DNA of 64,000 bases from Nicotiana tabacum (Eukaryota > Streptophyta > Magnoliopsida > Solanales > Solanaceae), in the NCBI RefSeq assembly GCF_000715075.1, contig NC_134085.1:135980060-136044059 (forward strand). The letters run 5' to 3'. Within the stretch, counting starts at the first letter, position 1. Every line of letters starts with the position of its first letter. A model generated the notes under the pieces. It made no database searches and was not told the origin of the DNA. It saw only the letters and a list, made by a program, of their open reading frames with translations. Shown in pieces: positions 43,532-55,798 of this stretch. The position numbers and the translations under genes were made by a program.

Positions 43532-45060
43532 CCGATAACTAAACTTCTATTATTCTATTCTCTCACAGATGGTGAGGACACGTGCTACCGGACATGATGG
43601 ACAACCACAGTGCCACCAGCTACGGCCGCAAGAGGCCGATATCGCGATAGAGGTTGTAGTAGGGATAGAGGTGCAACTCGTACAACAGCTAGAACAACAC
43701 CTGCAAATCTACTAGTCACTCCAGCTTAGGAGTAGGTACCGGATATGGTTTAACCTGTGGGGCCAGCTCAGGCATCAACTGTGCCCATTGTGATTCCAGG
43801 CCTTCAGGAGGCTTTGACTCAGATTCTGACCGTGTGCACTAGCCTTGCTCAAGCGATCTCAAATCCGATTGCAGCAGCCAATTCTCAGGCCAGGAGAGGT
43901 ACCCAGACTCCCGCCGCCCGTACATCAGAGCAGGTGATGCAGGGACTTCAGACACCAGGGGTACTACCAGCCCAACTGGTTGCAACTGCTCAGGCCTAGG
44001 TAGTTCCTGTTATATCTGATGATGAGTAGAGGAGACTCAAGAGATTTGGGAGGCTTCAGCCTCCATCATTTAGCGAGGCTAAGTTAGAGGATGCCCAAGG
44101 CTTCTTGGATAAGTGCTAGCAGATTCTTCACACGGTAGGTGTTCTGGAGACCAGTGGGGTCTCATTCACTACTTTTCAGTTTACTGGGGCTGCCTTCATA
44201 TGGAGGGAGGCTTATGAGAGGCGCAGGTCGGTCGGTGCGGCACCACTTACATGGCAGAAGTTCTCCATTCACTTCTCGGAGAAGTTCATACCGCAATCTC
44301 GCAGGGAAGAGCTGCACAGACAGTTTGAGTAGCTACGTTAGAAGGACATATGTCTGTGACTCAATACGAGATGAGGTTTTTGGAGTTGGCTCATCATGCA
44401 GTTTGGTTGGTTCCCACTGATAGGGAGAGAATTAAGAGGTTCATTGATGGCCTCACATATCAGCTGCAGTTGCTTATAACTAGGGAGAGGGTATCTGGTT
44501 CTACTTTCGATGAGGTGGTCGATATTACACGGCAGATAGAGATGGTCCGTAGTCAGAGCGTGGTGAGAGGGAGGTCAAGAGGCCTCGTGGATCTGGTGGT
44601 TTCAGCGGTATTCCTTCTAGGGATTAGTTCTACCATAGTAGGGTACGTCCTTATTCATGCCTAGATGGATCGTTCAGTTCACCGTGGTGCATCATTCATC
44701 CATGGTTCATACAACGCTCATCAGGGTCAGTCATCTCTCAGTGCCCTTCTAGCTTAGAGTTTGTCTCGTGCACCATCGGTTCAAGGTTCATCTATACTAG
44801 GTCCTTCTGATAGTTATTCTGGTTCTCGGGGTCCGCTTGAGTACTCACCACCATTCACAAGGAGGGATTGTTTTGAGTGTGGAGATTTGGTTCACATAAA
44901 GAGACATTGTCCCCACCTTTGGGGAGGTCCAGCTCAGCAGAGGAGTCAGACTACGACTTCAGCACCAGTTGTTGATCGGTTCCAACCCTATACCACTATA
45001 GAATGGCAAGAGTGGTTGATACATCTTTTACCCGAGGGGTCGGGATCGATTTCCATAGAG
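43532..45060 (+). pseudogene. Tekay/Del chromovirus gag, heavily mutated
   Basis: A short leader ends in TTCTCTCACAG before ATG at 43569, whose first residues read MVRTRATG, the start typical of Del/Tekay gag. Degenerate pieces in different frames follow: an IVIPGLQEAL block (43757-43999), a gag core (about 44139-44664, with MRFLELAHHA and RIKRFIDGL), and a CCHC knuckle C-x2-C-x4-H-x4-C in DCFECGDLVHIKRHC (about 44860). Sequence homology stops near 44990-45060, before protease. Its LTR lies upstream of Ogre A. Confidence 0.8.
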
Positions 45061-45202
45061 AGTTAATATTGGTTTGGAATTGGGTTTCTATCTAATCTAG
45101 CTATATGTGATGTTCTTGATTGCACTTCCAATCATGCTTTGTTTTGGTTACTATTCTACTTTTAACACTAATGAAGAATGAAAATAAGCTAAGTATGATA
45201 TT
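45061..45202. other. Short unassigned spacer
   Basis: Between the Tekay fragment and the Ogre B LTR; nothing recognised. Confidence 0.5.
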
Positions 45203-48200
45203 TGTCACACCTCCTTTTTCCTACCCCGGAAGGTATATAAGGGAGTTTTTCCAATTAAAGTGGCAATCAAAACGGGATTATATTATTGAAAGATTCAGAG
45301 TCGCCACTTGGGAGATTTATGGTGTCCCAAGTCACCGGTTTAAAATCCCGAATCGAGGAAAGGTTGACTTTGTATTACAGTCCGCAAACCAGAAATCCGG
45401 GTAAGGAATTCTGTTAACCCGGGAGAAGGTGCTAGGAATTCCCGAGTTCCGTGGTTCTAGCACGGTCGCTCAACTGCTATAATTGGCATAACTATCTGAT
45501 TTTAAAATATTTTGAACCTATGTGTATTTTAACTTTAAAACCACTTTTATTTATTTTAAGGAAGATTTTAGCATCGTCTAAAATATGTCTTTGGACCGTG
45601 CCACATGAAATGCACCCGCAATCCGAAACACATTTTATTCAACGTTATTGAGATTTGGATTTGGGTCACATGAAATGCGCACCCGAGTTTAGGAAGGTAA
45701 TATTATTAAAATAACGCGCCTAAAGCAACTATGCATTTTTAACTTTGCGAGGGCCATGCAAATTCAACTAAATGGCATGCCTCAAATTTTAAGGATTCAC
45801 ATTTTAATTAAATGAGGGCCATGCATTTGAGATTTTGTTTGGCATGGCACACCTTGATTTATTCTAACCAAAAGGTTTTTAAGCTAACTCATGAGGGCCA
45901 TAGACTATGTTTTGCCTAATATAATGCACCTCCAATCTACTTTTAAAAGTCCAATTAATTAATTAAAGGAGGCTTGTGGAACTTCTAATTATTTAATTAA
46001 AATCTCGATCCTACTAATTAACTAGCGGGCATCAAATTAAAAAGGCCAATCAACTCGAAACCAAATTGTATCGACGAATTGCCATGAATCGAATCCAGTC
46101 CAATTACCTTCCAGCTTGGGCCCAAGTGAGCCCAGGTCTTAATGAGGGAGAGACGTTCAAATACTCAACATGACATTGAATCAGAAACCGGGCGTCTGTT
46201 ATTTGGGGCCAACTTCAGGCCCAAGTTTTCGGAACCAACAATTGTGCTAACTCAATTAAAAGCAAATCGGTCAAAAGCTATAGGAATATGCAAGGGAGAA
46301 AGCCTCTGAATTTGGTCATTTTAAGCTCAAAGTGACCAAGCCCACAATTCCGAAGTTTAAAGGACTCCTAAACCAAACAATTATTTAGCCATCATGTTTA
46401 CCCAGATTCGAGTTTACTCAGCCCTATATTCAGAACATGCAATTGACAAAAGAGATCCAATGAAATTATTCACTTAACAAATGTGAAGTTAAACATTAAC
46501 CTAAAACCTAACATGATTATAAGACATAGCATGCAATTCTGAACATTATTCCGCTAGTGCTTGGCATTTTTGATGACTTCGAACGGAAACCTATACTAAA
46601 CAATGTGGATTACAACAGAGAATAAGCAAAACATCTAAAACCCAAGCAATCTAATCAAATAGTCCGCTGTAATAGCCTTTGAAGTCCTTTTATACAAAAC
46701 TCTTAACTCAGATTCATGCGAACCACTAATAACTAGAGCACGCGACTCGCCTAACATTGCAAACGAACTTAAAACTGAAACAGAAATGAGCAAACTACAA
46801 TGAGAACCAAACTAACTATGAAATTTGAAGGTTTTCAGAAATGTAAAAATAGACATTTAATAAAACTGATGCTCTCTATATTTCAAACTTCAAGCAAACA
46901 AACTTGTGCTTCTCCATTTCACACGTCAAGGAGATGAATAATACCTGGAAATAAAGGGAACAAAGGAGTAAGGATTCAGTAGAAGAAAAGTAGCAAAAAC
47001 CGGCCTTAAACCCAACAATAGGACAGTAGAGACCATAACAGAATCTAAACAAGACTCTAAATACTCGGAATTCAATCCATTTTAGACCAGAATGCAAGCC
47101 CGTGAATTTTCAGTGATTTGAAACAGACTATTAGGACCAGAAGAACCAAAATCCGAACAGAATTCTCAGTAGTTTTCCAGAAAATGCAAGGAATTCCAGG
47201 TTATTTCAGAATTTCTTAAAGAAAGGCAGCCATTTCAGTTTTTTTTTGGATAATTTTCATCTCTCTTCCAAAATCTGACTTGAATAGCAAGTCTTGGTGG
47301 TTTTATAGCCAAGGCATTAGGGCAGCTTAAAGATATCAGTCTTTGCATTTTGCCCCTTTTTCAATTTTGGTTTTAGCTCACATACCCCTAATGTAAAATT
47401 CAGAATTTCAAAATAGTCCCAAATCCCCTTTTCCCGGAAGCTTCCTATTCAGTTACTACAGATTCCCTCACCTAGATTTCATAATTTGACCCTTGAAACT
47501 CTGTTAATTACCCCCTCCCCACAGGAACTCAAATGGGTTATGGGTCAAGTTTGACCCAACACTTAACAAGCCCTTCGAAGGAGTCGAGAATGGCCTCAAG
47601 GCCCAAACAATATCAGAAGTTCGTTTGGAAATTCAATGAGAAATAGAAGAGAATAACTACTTGAATGTTTTTTCCATAACTAAAACTAAACTCAAATGAC
47701 TGATTTTCTTTTAAACTAAAACAATGAGCTACAATTAAACTACATATTCGAATTAACAAGAACCAATTATACGACTGGAAAAACAAACCAGAACTTAAAC
47801 AGGCAATATGCACAAGCTAAAATAGAATTCATGAGAATTTTTACAAGAAGATTGGAGAGCTCACGGAATAAGTACGACCACCACATAAACAAAGAAACCT
47901 ATTTTCAGTGTTTTAATATTTCACCAAGTTCAAACCCATAAATCAAACTAAAGAAAGAAAACAGACAGAAAAAAGAAGAAGCAGACGAATACGAGTATAC
48001 GAACAAACAGAAGACGGAGACGAAAGGGCAAAACAAAAGTACCTAGGTAACCGCACGAACAGAACTTGGCAACCTCATGCGACTTCGACTTGACCTGAAA
48101 CTGGTATTACCCACATGTTCTCTTTGAGAACAAACAAACAATATTAGTTTCAAGCCGCATCGTTCATAGAAAACTTGACAGCTTACCGAATTTTCTTCTT

Positions 48201-49129
48201 TTCATTTTTAGATTTGAATCTGAACTGATTTGGTGAGGATTTGGGGAAAAATGGTGGTGGATTGGGGATGAGGGAAGGGTGATGGTTGCATGGCTAGATT
48301 TTGGTGGTATTTGAGCTCCGCCGCTGGCCGGAAAAGGCGAAAAGTTTGAGGGCGGCGCTAGGTTTTGTGTTTAGTCTCTGGAGGTGAGGAATTGGAAGAG
48401 ACGGGATTGGGGGGGGGGGGGGAGGGTCCGGATTTCGCACATATTTATATCGAACCCACCCCTACTTCCCCACCATTCGATCCAAGAAACCTCGATGGCT
48501 GAGATCAAGGTTGAACGGAACGGGGTCGTTTGGTCTTAAGTGGGAAAGGGATCGATTTTGGACAGGTAAGGGATTAGGTTATGGGTTGGACTAGGCGGAT
48601 CAAAGGGGTAAAAGTTTGGGCCTTTTGGAAAGCATTTGATTCAAGCCCAACTGATCTCTTTTCTTTTCTTTTCCTATTTCAAAACAAATTTTCCAAAAAT
48701 TCTTTATCTTCTTTTTTTTCTTTCCAAAATTAAATTAAAATCTAAATTAATTCCTAGAACCTAATTAACTTAAAAACCCGCTAATTAAGCCTAAATGATA
48801 ATTATCACAATTAATTAAAAAAACAAACTAAAAGAGAAACTACTCAAAATCAAAATTAAAATAAAAAGTGCAAATTAATCTATTTTTGTGATTTTTCCCA
48901 TTTTTATAAAACAACTAATTTGCTAATTAATCCTAAAATATAGGATTAAATCCTGAATGCAAATGCCACGTATTTTTCTATTTTCATTAATTAAATAAAG
49001 TAAACATGCCCAAACCATATGCAAACAATAACAGCCACAAAAATCCACAAAAATGCAAACAATGGAAAAAATTATTTTATCTTGAATTTGTGGGAATAAT
49101 TCATATAGGGCAAAAAACACGTGCTCACA
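45203..49129 (-). repeat. Ogre B 3' LTR, 3927 bp
   Basis: On the minus strand it begins TGTGAGCACGTG at 49129 and ends GGTGTGACA at 45203. It is related to, but clearly diverged from, the Ogre A LTR (conserved at both ends, different in the middle). The G run at 48410-48425 is a homopolymer. Confidence 0.88.
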
Positions 49130-49144
49130 GCTGCCCCTCTTTGC
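49130..49144 (-). other. Ogre B polypurine tract
   Basis: GCAAAGAGGGGCAGC on the minus strand, next to the LTR start. Confidence 0.85.
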
Positions 49145-49241
49145 TTGGAAACATGAAGAGTTTTTGTGCAAAGATAAAGTGAGCGGATACGAGCGATTTT
49201 TGCCCGTTTGAATACTTCGTGGAAAGGATATTTTGAAAGTT

Positions 49242-49310
49242 TTGACCGCACCCTTCTTCTGAGGTTGCCTACATATACTTGGCTATAAAGGAATCATGTC
49301 AGTGTAGTTT
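49242..49310 (-). other. Ogre RNA pseudoknot motif, copy 4
   Basis: On the minus strand CTACA pairs with TGTAG. Inner TCCT has AGTA opposite (one mismatch). TGAC pairs with GTCA. It lies just before the PPT, the same place as copy 3 in Ogre A. Confidence 0.55.
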
Positions 49311-49559
49311 GGGAAGTTTTGGTAGCTGGGACTACCATGAAGCTGTGATTTTACTGTTGCTACTGCTACTGCTTACTGAACCCCTTATTACATCATGACA
49401 AAATAAAAAGAAGCTAGACTAAACTATGATCTATGAATTACAAGAATCCTATCTATATCTTCAAACTTGATCTTGTAGCTCTTGTTGCTTTGTCGACCCG
49501 TACTCTCCGCGTGAAATTCCTTTGTTGTTGACTTGAATTATAATCTGAGATGCTTTCCC

Positions 49560-49850
49560 CTTTCTCCAGGTGGACGCCTGATTACTGAACTTTGAACTGT
49601 ATTCCCGTGCTCTCCAGGTGGGCGCCTGACTGCTGAACTTGAACTGTATTCCCGTGCTCTCCAGGTTGGTGCCTGACTGCTGAACTTGAATTGTATTCCC
49701 GTGCTCTCCAGGTGAGCGCCTGATTGTTGAACTTGAACTGTATTCCTGTGCTCTCCAGGTAGGCGCCTGATTTCTGAACTTGAACTGCATTCCCGTGCTC
49801 TCCAGGTGGGCGCCTGACTGCTGAATTTGAGTTGCTTCTCCCTATTCTCC
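49560..49850 (-). repeat. Ogre B tandem array, about 60-bp unit
   Basis: About six copies of CTCTCCAGGTGGGCGCCTGA (plus-strand reading) with TGCTGAACTTGAACTGTATTC spacers. The core is the inverse of the CAGGCGTCCACCTGGAGA core in the Ogre A array, so the two arrays are homologous. Minus-strand frames here are repeat artefacts. Confidence 0.9.
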
Positions 49851-49974
49851 AAGTGGGTACCTTATTTCAACAAAAATAGACAAAACAAAGAAAATTTCTG
49901 CCCTAGTTTGGTAGTTGGGCACATATGTGAGTGTTAAACTGAATCATATTACCAAATATTACTAAGAATTTAAA

Positions 49975-50650
49975 AGCTAGATCCCGTTATCCAGGAGGGT
50001 CCTGATAGCTCCTAGTTAAACGATAGTTTTAAATCTAAATTATATCTCCTAAAGGTATTACTTTCTCTACATCTTGTTATCTAAGTCGATCTTAAAACTA
50101 CACCCCTTTATCCAGGAGGGTCCTAACAACTTTTAATTAAACGACAATTTTAAATCTAAGTTATATCTTCTGAAGGTATTACTTCTGCTACATCTTGTTA
50201 TCTAAGAAAGCATTAAAGCTACATCCCATTATCCAGGAGGGTCCTGAAAACTCTTAGTTAAATGATGGTTTTAAAATCTAAATTATATCCTCTAAAGGTA
50301 TGACTTCCGCTAATCTTGTTATCTAAGAAGGTCTTAAAATTACATCCCATTATCCAGGAGGGTCCTGAAAATCAAAAATCAAGTCTTATCTTAAGAGTGA
50401 CAACTTTTAACGGCTGAATTATACTACCCTACATTAGAACTTACGCTAAATTTGTTATCCAATGGAAATTTTAAAGCTAGGTCCCATTATTCAGGAGGGT
50501 CCTGACAACTCTTAATGAAATCCCGTTTTAAACATGCAAACTTTGAAACCAACTTATATTCCTTGGGGTACACTTATGCTAGATTTTGCTACTTATGGTT
50601 GTTTTGATTTCTAAGCTAGGTCCCATTGTCTAGGAGGGTCCTGAAAATTT
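49975..50650 (-). repeat. Ogre B tandem array, about 121-bp unit
   Basis: TCCAGGAGGGTCCTGA recurs at about 49991, 50112, 50233, 50355, 50490 and 50630, with TTAAATCTAAATTATATC between. About six diverged copies. Confidence 0.85.
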
Positions 50651-50759
50651 ACTGTCAAACCTGTTTGGTGACTGCCTTTTCTTACGGAGGGTTTCTCCGA
50701 AACAAATGAAATTTTCTGCCCCTGTTTCAATTAAAGAAAAATCTTGTCAGTTTAAAATG

Positions 50760-51330
50760 CGGTGGTTGGTTTGTGGCCTTGACTTTGAGGGAGATTTCTC
50801 CTTCACTTCCCATGATAACTGATTTCCACTCGACGACCTTGCTTGTTTATTGATTAACCACTTTCTCTGTCACCCTTATCACGGAGAATACCTCTGATCT
50901 GTTCAAACCCAATACCATTTTTTTGTTACATTGTGCTCTTGCATTGCTATGTACTGAACCTTTGTGTTTCTCATGAATCCCAAAACACGTCAATTGCCAT
51001 CCACCCAGTGCGCATGCTGTTCTTTCTTGACTTAAATCTCTGGCCTTGAACTTGAGGTCTATTGCTCCATCACTTGCCATGATAACTTTAATTTCTGCTT
51101 GGAAGATCTTGCTTGTCATTGGTTTACCACCCCTTTTGTAAATCTTATCAAAGAAAATACCTTTGATCCGTTCAACCTAACCCTCAATTTGTTGCATTGT
51201 TCATGAATTGATATATACAAAGCCTTTGTATTTTACACGAATCCCAAAGCATGTTGATTGTTACCAACTCAGTGCGTTTGCTGTTCTTTACAGACTTATG
51301 CCACTTTGATGTGCTAGCCAGATCCCGTTT
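50760..51330 (-). repeat. Ogre B diverged duplication of about 275 bp
   Basis: The CATGATAACT, GATCTTGCTTG and AATCCCAAAACACG blocks recur in the same order about 275 bp apart. Two copies. Confidence 0.7.
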
Positions 51331-51654
51331 TGTGCAATTGAAAAGCTGGTGGCAAATTTTGAAGTCATTTCTCACTTGTTTTGACCAAATGGACTCAGGA
51401 AGAGGAAGTAAACAAGACAGAAGGAACAGAGTAAAGACAAAGAAAAAAATGATTTTCAACAAGAAAACTACAAAGTAGAAACCTATCAGATGTGGATACC
51501 AACTCTAATGACCATGACATGCACCTGTGGCCTATTCTATTGATCAAGTCTGATGTTCAACTCCTCTTATACCCATGAACCGTGAAACTGGGCTTCAATG
51601 CTCTGATTATCCAATCTGATTCACAATCCTTATTCGACTTGTAGTACCCGAAGG

Positions 51655-51830
51655 GTTTTCACCATTAAGCCTCTCTCATTTTGTTCTTTCTCTCAACTTA
51701 CCGTTGCCTTACGGTGCCTGCGAGCGTTTTCACCAATAAGACTCTCTCATTTTTGATTTCTCTCAGTTCCCGTCGCCTTACGATGCCCGTGAGGGTTTTC
51801 ACCAATAAGGCTCTCTCATTTTCATTATTT
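51655..51830 (-). repeat. Ogre B repeat homologous to Ogre A 35401-35590
   Basis: Three copies of GTTTTCACCAATAAGACTCTCTC with CGTTGCCTTACGGTGCC between, the inverse of the Ogre A unit. Confidence 0.8.
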
Positions 51831-52087
51831 TTCTGCTTGGACCAGTGTGTTGCCCCTGATATGAATTACCTCTCCTTGCTTGACTTGGCATCTCTCGAAG
51901 ACTGATCGGAAGGTCTTTCTTTGGACCGTAACGTGGGCTTTTGGATAGGGTTAAAAAGAAATATATCAAAGGCTCAAAACAATTCACATGGGTTCAAAAT
52001 TACAACTTTTGGAATCATATTTCTTACAACAACCACAACGTTTGCCCCAGTTTCTTGCTTGGGGACTTTTGGATTTTTATTTTGATA

Positions 52088-52145
52088 GGACCGAACCGTG
52101 TGGCTGCCTACGTATCCTTAAAAAACATCAGGTCAAACGTAGTTC
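52088..52145 (-). other. Ogre RNA pseudoknot motif, copy 5
   Basis: On the minus strand CTACGT pairs with ACGTAG, and GACC with GGTC. The inner stem TTTT/AGGA needs G-U pairs. It corresponds to copy 2 of Ogre A. Confidence 0.6.
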
Positions 52146-53196
52146 ATGTCATAGGAATTGCTCTATTGTTGTGTTTTTTCTTTTCTTTTCTTTATTCCTT
52201 TTTCTCTTTTTGTTGTTTTGTTGTTTTTTCTTTCTTCTTTTCCTCTTTTTTTCTTTTTTTTTCTTTTTTTTTTCAATTTTCATCTTTTCTTTTCTCTCTT
52301 TTCCTCTACTTATCTTTCGCGCTTGCGTTTCTGATCTTTGCTACTGATTCCAAAAGAGGGGTACAAAAGGAAATAAATAAGGCTCAAAGGAGTAACGAAG
52401 AATAAAGTGTTTAGATAACTGAACAAAATGCCTTCGTCATTCCAATCTTCAAAACATGCCAAGTACAAACCACAATTAAACAAACCAAGGAAAACATTCG
52501 TAACATCTTTTGATTGTACCAGACTTGATAACCATATCCACACATTCGCCTTCTACATCTGTTAAATACAAAGCACCATTGAACAACACTCTCACTCTCA
52601 TTACCACGAACGACCCCTGTCAATTTGGGCAAACTTTCCTTTAGCTTCAAACCGATGCGGCGTGATGCATTTCAATAGGGTTTCGTTATGTTCTATCTGC
52701 CCCAGCTTCACACAATTCGGGCTTGAAGTGATCTCAAAATGCCTTTACTTATTTCCCTCAAATGTCCCTATCATCTTCAAAATTGTTTCACTCATTGCTT
52801 CATGACTAAACTAACTTTTTAAGACTAGGCTAAAAGTTACGCATGTATATCATGTTACTAGAGTCAACAGGAAAAGAACTATAAAAGAAAAAGGAACTAA
52901 ACAAAAATGACTAAAAATAACAGAAAACAGAAAATTGCATTAGACAGATGGTGAAAGAGTTTGAACAACGAAACAAACTAACTAAACTGGGGTTACAAAC
53001 CTAGACAACACTAAACGGGCTACTATGACTAAACAAACTAGGCAAAATAAAAGGATAGAAGGGTTTGAGTCACAAGACAATATCCATATTACAACCCTAA
53101 AATCCGGACAACAGAAATGACAACAAAATAAACCACCAAAACTCCTCCCCAGCTAACCAAGAAAAGAGCGTCTTTCTAATCATCAAACTCAACATC
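52146..53196 (-). other. Ogre B non-coding region where pol would be
   Basis: A polypyrimidine run on plus (52170-52315) and A/T-rich sequence. No RT or integrase motif in any frame. Confidence 0.6.
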
Positions 53197-55072
53197 TTAG
53201 CCACTGACTTCTACATCAACAATACTAGGACCTTCACAATTCTCCATCACATTGTTCTTAACAGATTGCCTTTGGGTTCCCTTTGCCTGCTCGTTCTTAG
53301 GATCAACCTCTGATAGCGCTGAAAGCTTCGCAACACGTGGACCTCCGAGGATCCCAGAAGAATTCTCACATTCCTTTTCAAAATAAATCATACCCACTAT
53401 ATGCGTCTCATTATGCACAGGTGACAGACTTTGGCTAGTGTCTGCTGCATCTGGATTTTGTACGACAATGTCGCCTGCATCAATAAGCTTCTGAATCGTG
53501 TTCTTCAGATTCCAAGACTTCTCTATGTCATGCCCCGGGGCATCTGAGCAATATGCGCACCTTTGAGAAGAATCAAACTTCTTTGGAAGAGGGTTTGACA
53601 TTTTTATTTGGATCGGCTTCAACATGTCCAATTTCCTTAGCCTCTGGAACAGACTGGCATATGACTCTTCCAATGGAGTGAAGCTTTTCTTCTTTCGCAA
53701 CCTCTCGTTCTTAAATGCTTGATTGGGCCGAAAACCTGATCCAGGTGGGTTTCAGTAGGCTCGTGGGGGTGAATAGGCATTTTGTGGAGCTGGGTACTGG
53801 GAAAGTGATGTATGACTTTGGGAGTTCTGTGGAGAGAAGTAGCATTGGGGAGGGTCATCTGGTGCACAAGGATATCCACGGGGACGATATCGAGGCTGGA
53901 AATGTTGAGCAGGAAGGCCCATCGGTCATCTTTTCTATTTCTCTTTCTTCCACCCAAACTTACTGGGATGTTCTGAATGTCTTTCGTAGTATCTTTCAAT
54001 GCCGAATAACTCATGATTTTGCCTGACTTGATTCCCTCTTCTACCATCTCCCCCATTTTTAAAACATCATTGAAAGGCTTACCCAAGGCCGGGATCAAAT
54101 GACTGAAGTAGGTGGGCCCCTGGGCTTGTAGGAAAAGCTCAACCATTTCTTTTTCACCAATTGGGGGTACTGACTCGAGCAGCTTGCTCCCTCCATCTGA
54201 GCCCAAACTCCCTAAAGCTTTCCTTCGGATTCTTTTTCATTTTAGATAGGGAGGAGCGGTCTGGGTTAACACCTGATCTGTATTGAAAGCACCGAACAAA
54301 ATCTTGAGCCATGTCACCCAATGTAGGCCACTTACCAACATCTTGATGATTATGCCATTCCAAAGTTGCCCCAGTCAGGCTCTCACTGAAATACGCTATC
54401 AACACATCATATTTCTCGCCGACACTTCTCATTTCACTGCAATAATCCCTCAAATGGGCTACCGGATCTCCACACCCATCATACAAGTTACACTTTGGCA
54501 CTTTAAACCCCGCAGGCAGCCGAACGTCGGGGGACATAGACAATTCTTTGTAAGACATGCTACCCTGGTCTCCCATTCCTTGCTTGTTCTTTAAGGACTG
54601 TTCTATGCCTTTTAGCCTCCTGGGTATCCCATATCGCCCTTTTCTTCCCGTGAACTTTTCATTTTCAGCATGAGGCTCATCCCGCAGGCCCTGCTTCTAT
54701 GAGTGGGGAACCTTGTGGGAAACCTCTGAGGGGTAATATTGGGCATCATGAGCTTTGAGTGGGTGTTCATTGTTGGGGATGGTGGATAAGACAGGAGGGC
54801 AATTTTTGGGAAAGGTAATTGGAAGATGAGTGATGGAGCTACTAGGGTGGTTGGGAAAGGTCATCTGGCACTGTGACCGGTATTTGGGTAAGGGTAGCAT
54901 TTAGGAAGCTAGGAGGTGGCGGGGGTGGTGCCTTTACGGTCATCCAAGCATGATACATGTCCGTCATGTGTTGTCTTAACATCCTTACCTCATCAGCCAA
55001 ACCAGTGTCCTGTTAAACCAACTGCTTTTGGGCATCGGTATCAACCAACCCAATTTTGTTGTTGTCCGCCAT
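53197..55072 (-). pseudogene. Ogre B gag, multiple stops and frameshifts
   Basis: ATG at 55072, stop after 19 codons (55013-55015), then frames continue in pieces: 54576-54154 (FKVPKCNLYDGCGDPVAHLR, SFREFGLRWREQAARV), 54206-53637 in another frame, and 53700-53197 back in the first frame. The zinc knuckle reads C-A-Y-C-x5-H-x4-S: the last Cys is Ser. The sequence is homologous to Ogre A gag and no protease follows. Confidence 0.8.
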
Positions 55073-55489
55073 TGCCTTTTGAATTTATGTTGCAGAGAGG
55101 AGTTACTACTTCGGGGACTACAAACCAACCACATTTCTATGCTAGATTGTCAATAACAAACTTGTTAGTGATTAGAGCTTAACAGATAGGCAACCGTACA
55201 TTTGGGGAATGAATGCACCTAAGTAGTTAACCGTTTCTATTATGCATTTGATCGGTTGCTTGTGTCATCCCGGCTTTTCCTTATTTCCATTTGCAACTTC
55301 TTCTCCTTTCTTTTCACTCATGCCTTTCTATGCTTGATTTCTCTTTGTTTTTATCCTCTCATTTCTCTCTCTTGTTTTGCCGTTGTTTCCTCCCCATGGT
55401 TTCTTATTTTTCTCTCTTTTCTTTTCTTGTTTTTTTCTTTGTCTTTCCTCTCTTTCTCTTCTTTTCTCTCTTTTTTTTCTTTTGGTTAA

Positions 55490-55553
55490 GGTCGAATCCT
55501 ATGGAGATTGCCTACGTATTATGACCCCGCATGAATCAAACCGAGCTTAGTTC
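55490..55553 (-). other. Ogre RNA pseudoknot motif, copy 6
   Basis: On the minus strand CTAAG and CGTAG pair with one mismatch. GGTT pairs with GACC (one G-U). The inner stem is TCATG/CATAA (one mismatch). It lies between ORF1 and gag, as copy 1 does in Ogre A. Confidence 0.55.
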
Positions 55554-55798
55554 TGGGAGATAAGTGCAGAAAATAAATAACAAAACATTTTTGGGATTTC
55601 AAATTTTTCATAAAATAAAATAGTTTTGATTACAACCACTCATTCTACCAAATTATAAAATTAACAAACTCAAAAAGGAAAATTAACAGACTCTGACTCA
55701 AAATAAAACCAACGGACTCTGATAGAAAGGTGAAAACAATAGACTCGAAAACCAACTAACAGACTCTAATAAAAGAAACTAACAGACTCCAATGAAAA

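Noticed and set aside
48408..48425. G-run as a possible G-quadruplex or regulatory element
   Set aside because: A homopolymer of uncertain length in an old LTR; not conserved in the other LTRs.
51941..52405. Hydrophobic 154-aa and 119-aa membrane-like ORFs
   Set aside because: They come from a polypyrimidine tract (F, L, S codons) in non-coding Ogre B sequence.
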